From Sulfurimonas sp. (GTDB lineage Bacteria; Campylobacterota; Campylobacteria; Campylobacterales; Sulfurimonadaceae), in the NCBI GenBank assembly GCA_021157665.1, contig JAGGWE010000200.1:1-6426 (forward strand): DNA of 6,426 bases, read 5' to 3'. A model generated the notes under the pieces. It worked only from the letters and a program-made list of their open reading frames with translations, was not told the DNA's origin and made no database searches. Shown one piece after another: positions 6,304-6,426 of this stretch (its first letter is position 1; each line of letters opens with the position of its first letter). The position numbers were made by a program, and so were the translations under genes.

Positions 6304-6315
6304 AAAAAAGACAAA
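6304..6315 (-). terminator. T-rich tract after 5S rRNA (possible terminator or processing region)
   Basis: Reading on the minus strand, the 5S sequence is followed directly by TTTGTCTTTTTT. The terminal helix of 5S rRNA, whose 5' strand is outside the window, could act as the hairpin of an intrinsic terminator with this tract. No separate strong stem-loop is visible between here and gmhA, so termination may be incomplete. Confidence 0.35.
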
Positions 6316-6426
6316 CTAGGCAACGACCTACATTCCCACAAGTGAAACCTGCAGTATTATCAGCGATGAGAGGCTTAGCTTCTGGGTTCGGAATGGGACC
6401 AGGCGTTTCCCTCTCTCTATAGCCAC
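6316..6426 (-). rRNA. rrf: 5S ribosomal RNA (5' end outside the window)
   Basis: The minus strand reads GTGGCTATAGAGAGAGGGAAA, then CGCCTGGTCCCATTCCGAAC, then CCAGAAGCTAAGCC and a GCTGATAATACTGCAGG segment, ending with GTGGGAATGTAGGTCGTTGCC. These are the conserved loop A-C and helix IV-V landmarks of bacterial 5S rRNA. About 111 bases are visible; roughly 5-10 bases at the 5' end, which would pair with the 3' GTTGCCTAG strand of helix I, lie beyond base 6426. The 3' end is placed at the end of that strand and may be off by a few bases. By the usual rrn order, 23S and 16S genes are expected further right, transcribed leftward, but they are not in this window. Confidence 0.95.

Overview
The window is an AT-rich stretch of a bacterial chromosome, most likely from a campylobacterotal (epsilonproteobacterial) genome of the Sulfurimonas/Arcobacter/Campylobacter kind. 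The clues are low GC with A/T-ending codons, tightly packed and overlapping genes, a 5S rRNA of that general type, a small cytochrome c553-like protein beside the cbb3-oxidase maturation genes ccoS and ccoI, and the ADP-heptose pathway genes next to them. From memory, Campylobacter jejuni has a similar neighbourhood (gmhA-hldE-hldD-gmhB, then a cytochrome c, ccoS and ccoI). Genus cannot be fixed from the sequence alone.

Layout, right to left because nearly everything is on the minus strand. At the right edge is the 3' portion of a 5S rRNA gene, its 5' end cut by the window. After about 135 bases of AT-rich spacer with a candidate promoter comes a compact minus-strand operon: gmhA, gmhB, a short asparaginase-domain gene, ccoI and ccoS. 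These genes are 12 bases apart or less, abut, or overlap. A single plus-strand gene, a secreted 95-residue monohaem cytochrome c with its own promoter, strong ribosome binding site and 3' hairpins, lies between ccoS (convergent) and hldD (divergent). The left end holds hldD and the N-terminal 167 codons of hldE, overlapping by one base and running off the window.

Two processes are interleaved. GmhA, HldE, GmhB and HldD make ADP-L-glycero-beta-D-manno-heptose for lipopolysaccharide or lipooligosaccharide inner core: all four enzymes are represented, with HldE incomplete only because of the window edge. CcoI (copper-transporting P-type ATPase) and CcoS serve assembly of cbb3-type cytochrome c oxidase, and the small cytochrome c is a plausible soluble electron donor to such an oxidase. 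The asparaginase-domain protein sits between the two groups; its substrate is not shown by the sequence.

No CRISPR array, insertion sequence, phage gene or tRNA was found, and I see no evidence of an undescribed defence or mobile system. The most unusual points are the half-length asparaginase that keeps a plausible full catalytic set, the non-ATG start of ccoI nested in that gene, and the splitting of the heptose genes around the respiratory genes.
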